Shown here: positions 62,003 through 64,000 of the stretch, in pieces
Layout of the letters: every line of letters begins with the position of its first letter
How positions within the stretch are numbered: position 1 is the stretch's first letter
Source of the DNA: an uncultured Flavobacterium sp.
GTDB taxonomy: Bacteria > Bacteroidota > Bacteroidia > Flavobacteriales > Flavobacteriaceae
NCBI RefSeq assembly: GCF_951805225.1
Contig: NZ_OX638201.1
Span: 2,294,001-2,358,000, forward strand
Length of the DNA: 64,000 bases
Direction: 5' to 3'
Translations under genes and position numbers: made by a program
The notes under the pieces: generated by a model
Told to the model about the DNA's origin: nothing
Seen by the model: only the letters and a program-made list of their open reading frames with translations
Databases searched by the model: none

Positions 62003-63670
62003 TTATTTGATTATTTTAATTGGATAACTTCGTCCCTCATATACAGTCTCTAATACTTTAACATCTTTTAATTTAATAGGATCAATTTTCATTGGATTTT
62101 CAGCTAAGATTACAAAATCTGCCTTTTTCCCTACCTTAACACTCCCTGTTACATCTTCCAAACGCAAAACAAAAGCAGCATTTGAAGTAATCCCTTTCAA
62201 AGCATTATAAACAGGAACTCTTTCTTCCGGAGCTAACAAATTCCCATCAGCTGTTATCCTATTTACAGCAACCCAAGCCAAAACTAATGGCTGAAGCGGT
62301 GCCATGGTAAAATCAGTATGCAATGCAAAAGGCACTTTATTTTTGAGTAACGAACCTAGTCGTACAAGCTCTGAACCTCTTGCTTTACCCAGAATTTTAT
62401 CGCCCGAAAATTTATCGCCCATCGCAAATAAATAATATGGATTAGCCGATACAACAGCTCCTAAATCTGCAATTCTTTTAGCTTGTGCAGCTGATGATTG
62501 TCCAAAATGTTCAATAGTCAGACGATGGTCTTTCTGTGGACTTTCTTTTTGTAAAATTTCTAATTCATCTAAAATGGCTGTCAAACCACCGCTTCCATTG
62601 CAATGAATATGAATTGTATATCCTGCATTCCACCAAAAACGCATTGTTTTATGCAGCCGTTCCGGCTGCATAATCCACTCTCCATGATGACCATCATTAA
62701 AACCAGGCGCTTCTACCTGAAAAGCCTGACCAAAAAAAGCACCATCAGAAAATAGTTTTATACTATGTCCAATGATCATGTGGGGCGATTTTTTCTTCTC
62801 CAATTCTTTTACAATTATCAAGGTCTTTTCTCCATCTCCATTTATAACGCCCAATGTATTTAGGTCTGGAGTATAGTGTATGCGAAATGGTGTGTTTGGG
62901 TTATCTAAAATCGATGCAGTCATTTTTAAATCGGTTTCCATACTTCCGGAAGAACCTAATGCCATATCGCCAACCGTTGTAATTCCACCAAGGTGAACCA
63001 CTTCACTAAATTTCTCCATCGCTTCCTTCATTACTTTTTCTCCCATTAAGTACGGAGCTAGTTTGGGTAATGCAATCGAGAAAAAACCTGCTTCTACAAA
63101 TCGACCTTTTTTGTAATCAATCTGGCTATTCCCTTTTGCTTGGGCTTCTGTGATTTTAAATTTTTTAAGAGCAGCTGTATTAAAAAACATTTCGTGAGCC
63201 GAATATTGCCAGACTACGATAGGTCGGATAGTTGAAATAGAATCCAGCTCTGTACGCGATATACTGCCATGAAAAGGTTCCATATAACCCCACACTATTA
63301 ATTGTTCCAAAGGGTCTTTCAATGCTTTATCATATTGAACCACTTTATCTATAAAAGGTTTATGCCCACGAACAGCAGTTACTTTCCCCCAGGGAAAATT
63401 CCAATCAAATGGCGACGCAAATTTTGTATTTAATATTACAGATCCAAGAATTGGATGTAAATGCGGATCAATAAACCCAGGCATCATGGTTTTTCCTTCC
63501 AGGTCATTCATTTTAGTTGTTTCGCCTTGAAATTTTTTGGCTTCGGATTTAGAACCAACGAAAAGAATTTTTCCATCTTTGATGGCTACGGCTTCAGCAT
63601 AATTTGCAGTATCTCCTTCCATGGTTAGAATATCTCCACCATAATATATAGCATCGGCTAAACCTGTCAT
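62003..63670 (-). CDS. Amidohydrolase family protein (YtcJ-like), leader out of frame
   Basis: 555 residues. Amidohydrolase_3 pattern: ADAIYYGGDILTMEGDTANY, GKTMMPGFIDPHLHPILGSV (metal HxH), IIGHSIKLFSDGAFFGQ, HIHCNGSGGLTAILDELE, LTIEHFGQSSAAQAKRIA and FALHTDFTMAPLQPLVLAWV (metal Asp/His). It hydrolyses an amide or related bond in an unknown substrate. The family's Bacteroidota members normally carry a lipoprotein signal. Here that signal is present just upstream but ends in TGA in another frame, overlapping this ATG (ATGA). As read, the enzyme would begin MTGLADAI and stay in the cytoplasm. Confidence 0.85.
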   Translation of the reverse strand: MTGLADAIYYGGDILTMEGDTANYAEAVAIKDGKILFVGSKSEAKKFQGETTKMNDLEGKTMMPGFIDPHLHPILGSVILNTKFASPFDWNFPWGKVTAVRGHKPFIDKVVQYDKALKDPLEQLIVWGYMEPFHGSISRTELDSISTIRPIVVWQYSAHEMFFNTAALKKFKITEAQAKGNSQIDYKKGRFVEAGFFSIALPKLAPYLMGEKVMKEAMEKFSEVVHLGGITTVGDMALGSSGSMETDLKMTASILDNPNTPFRIHYTPDLNTLGVINGDGEKTLIIVKELEKKKSPHMIIGHSIKLFSDGAFFGQAFQVEAPGFNDGHHGEWIMQPERLHKTMRFWWNAGYTIHIHCNGSGGLTAILDELEILQKESPQKDHRLTIEHFGQSSAAQAKRIADLGAVVSANPYYLFAMGDKFSGDKILGKARGSELVRLGSLLKNKVPFALHTDFTMAPLQPLVLAWVAVNRITADGNLLAPEERVPVYNALKGITSNAAFVLRLEDVTGSVKVGKKADFVILAENPMKIDPIKLKDVKVLETVYEGRSYPIKIIK

Positions 63671-63750
63671 TTTTTTTGTTTTGAAGTCTGATTACAACTC
63701 ACAAAGATCATTAAGAAAATTGTCAAAATAAATATGGTTATTTTTTTCAT
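63667..63750 (-). CDS. Lipoprotein signal peptide frame separated from the amidohydrolase by an A8 run
   Basis: From ATG 63750: MKKITIFILTIFLMIFVSCN, QTSKQKK, stop: a full lipoprotein signal with Cys at 19 and nothing after it. The run CAAAAAAAATGA (minus strand) ends this frame. A -1 slip or one added A fuses it to the amidohydrolase body. It is either a frameshift mutation, a sequencing error, or a slippage-controlled switch. Confidence 0.7.
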   Translation of the reverse strand: MKKITIFILTIFLMIFVSCNQTSKQKK

Positions 63751-64000
63751 TTCAAGTATTTTGTTTAGTGTTACATCTTATTGAATGTATCAGCAACAGA
63801 CTTACAATCAGTATTATTAAGTAAAAAAGATCCAATTCTGCTGTTAACAAATATAACCAAATTTTAGTATGAAAACAGGATTACTCATATCTTTAAAAGT
63901 TGTCAGATGTCACGTAAATTTTCTGCCATCAGCTTCATTTTGCTGGAAATTAAATATGGTTCGAATCCTGCCATTGTCTAATTTTCTCCAATTCTGTTTT

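Noticed and set aside
63935..63985. tRNA-like T-loop (GGTTCGAATCC) on the plus strand
   Set aside because: The flanking stems do not pair, and no matching acceptor or anticodon arm is found upstream.
63910..64000. Possible C-terminus of a minus-strand gene entering from beyond the window (KQNWRKLDNGRIRTIFNFQQ...)
   Set aside because: Only 30 codons are visible, two other frames are equally open, and no family is recognised.

Overview
The window looks like a chromosome segment from a Flavobacterium-like member of the Bacteroidota. It is AT-rich. It carries SusC/SusD pairs, FecI/FecR-type sigma and anti-sigma genes, many lipoproteins with short SCS/SCA-type lipoboxes, promoters of the Bacteroidota type (TTG, about 19-20 bp, TAnnTTTG), and copies of a structured element resembling the Flavo-1 RNA motif. 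No CRISPR array, rRNA or credible tRNA was seen.

Layout. 1-7377: a nutrient-uptake operon on the minus strand (ECF sigma, FecR, SusC, SusD, secreted endonuclease/phosphatase). 7531-8878: a decayed IS6-family copy. 9212-16977: hemA and hemH flank a compact cluster of seven envelope genes (OB-fold protein, DUF5777 barrel, small membrane-anchored protein, truncated-hemoglobin lipoprotein, cytochrome c lipoprotein, two YceI proteins) plus an AraC regulator. 18030-20980: a photolyase operon (TIGR03643, DUF2452, flavin reductase, photolyase, DUF2256). 21486: a fasciclin protein. 22225-28570: an accessory patch bounded by IS6-family remnants. It holds an atypical FAD oxidoreductase with a damaged Rieske site, an IS3-family element, a Crp/Fnr regulator next to ridA, and a mosaic remnant with a group II intron fragment. 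28882-45146: a second Crp/Fnr gene, serC-serA, long AT-rich spacers, a third Crp/Fnr gene with a DUF4406 pair, a secreted Ppx/GppA-like protein, a metalloprotease lipoprotein behind a long ATT tract, and a divergent (probably zinc-related) TonB receptor/lipoprotein pair. 45506-46762: two gene fragments fused around a solitary insertion-sequence end. 47139-51149: an exported protein, a serine hydrolase and an AraC regulator. 52020-60557: an RND efflux operon divergent from a LytS/LytTR two-component pair. 62003-63750: an amidohydrolase whose lipoprotein leader is out of frame by one base in an A8 run.

The most interesting signal is regulatory. Four promoters share TAAA(A/T)C(C/T), exactly 16 bp, then CGTAnATrAy. 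They stand before the OB-fold/DUF5777 genes, the truncated-hemoglobin pair, the cytochrome c/YceI operon and the fasciclin gene. This looks like an ECF-sigma regulon joining a heme/cytochrome/YceI envelope system that I do not recognise as described. Other self-contained circuits can be read from the DNA: two inverted repeats, each over the -33 box of one divergent promoter, at the TonB receptor; a textbook CRP-like site between a Crp/Fnr gene and ridA; and direct repeats two helical turns apart between the efflux operon and its likely LytTR regulator.

All family names come from motif reading. No database search was run.
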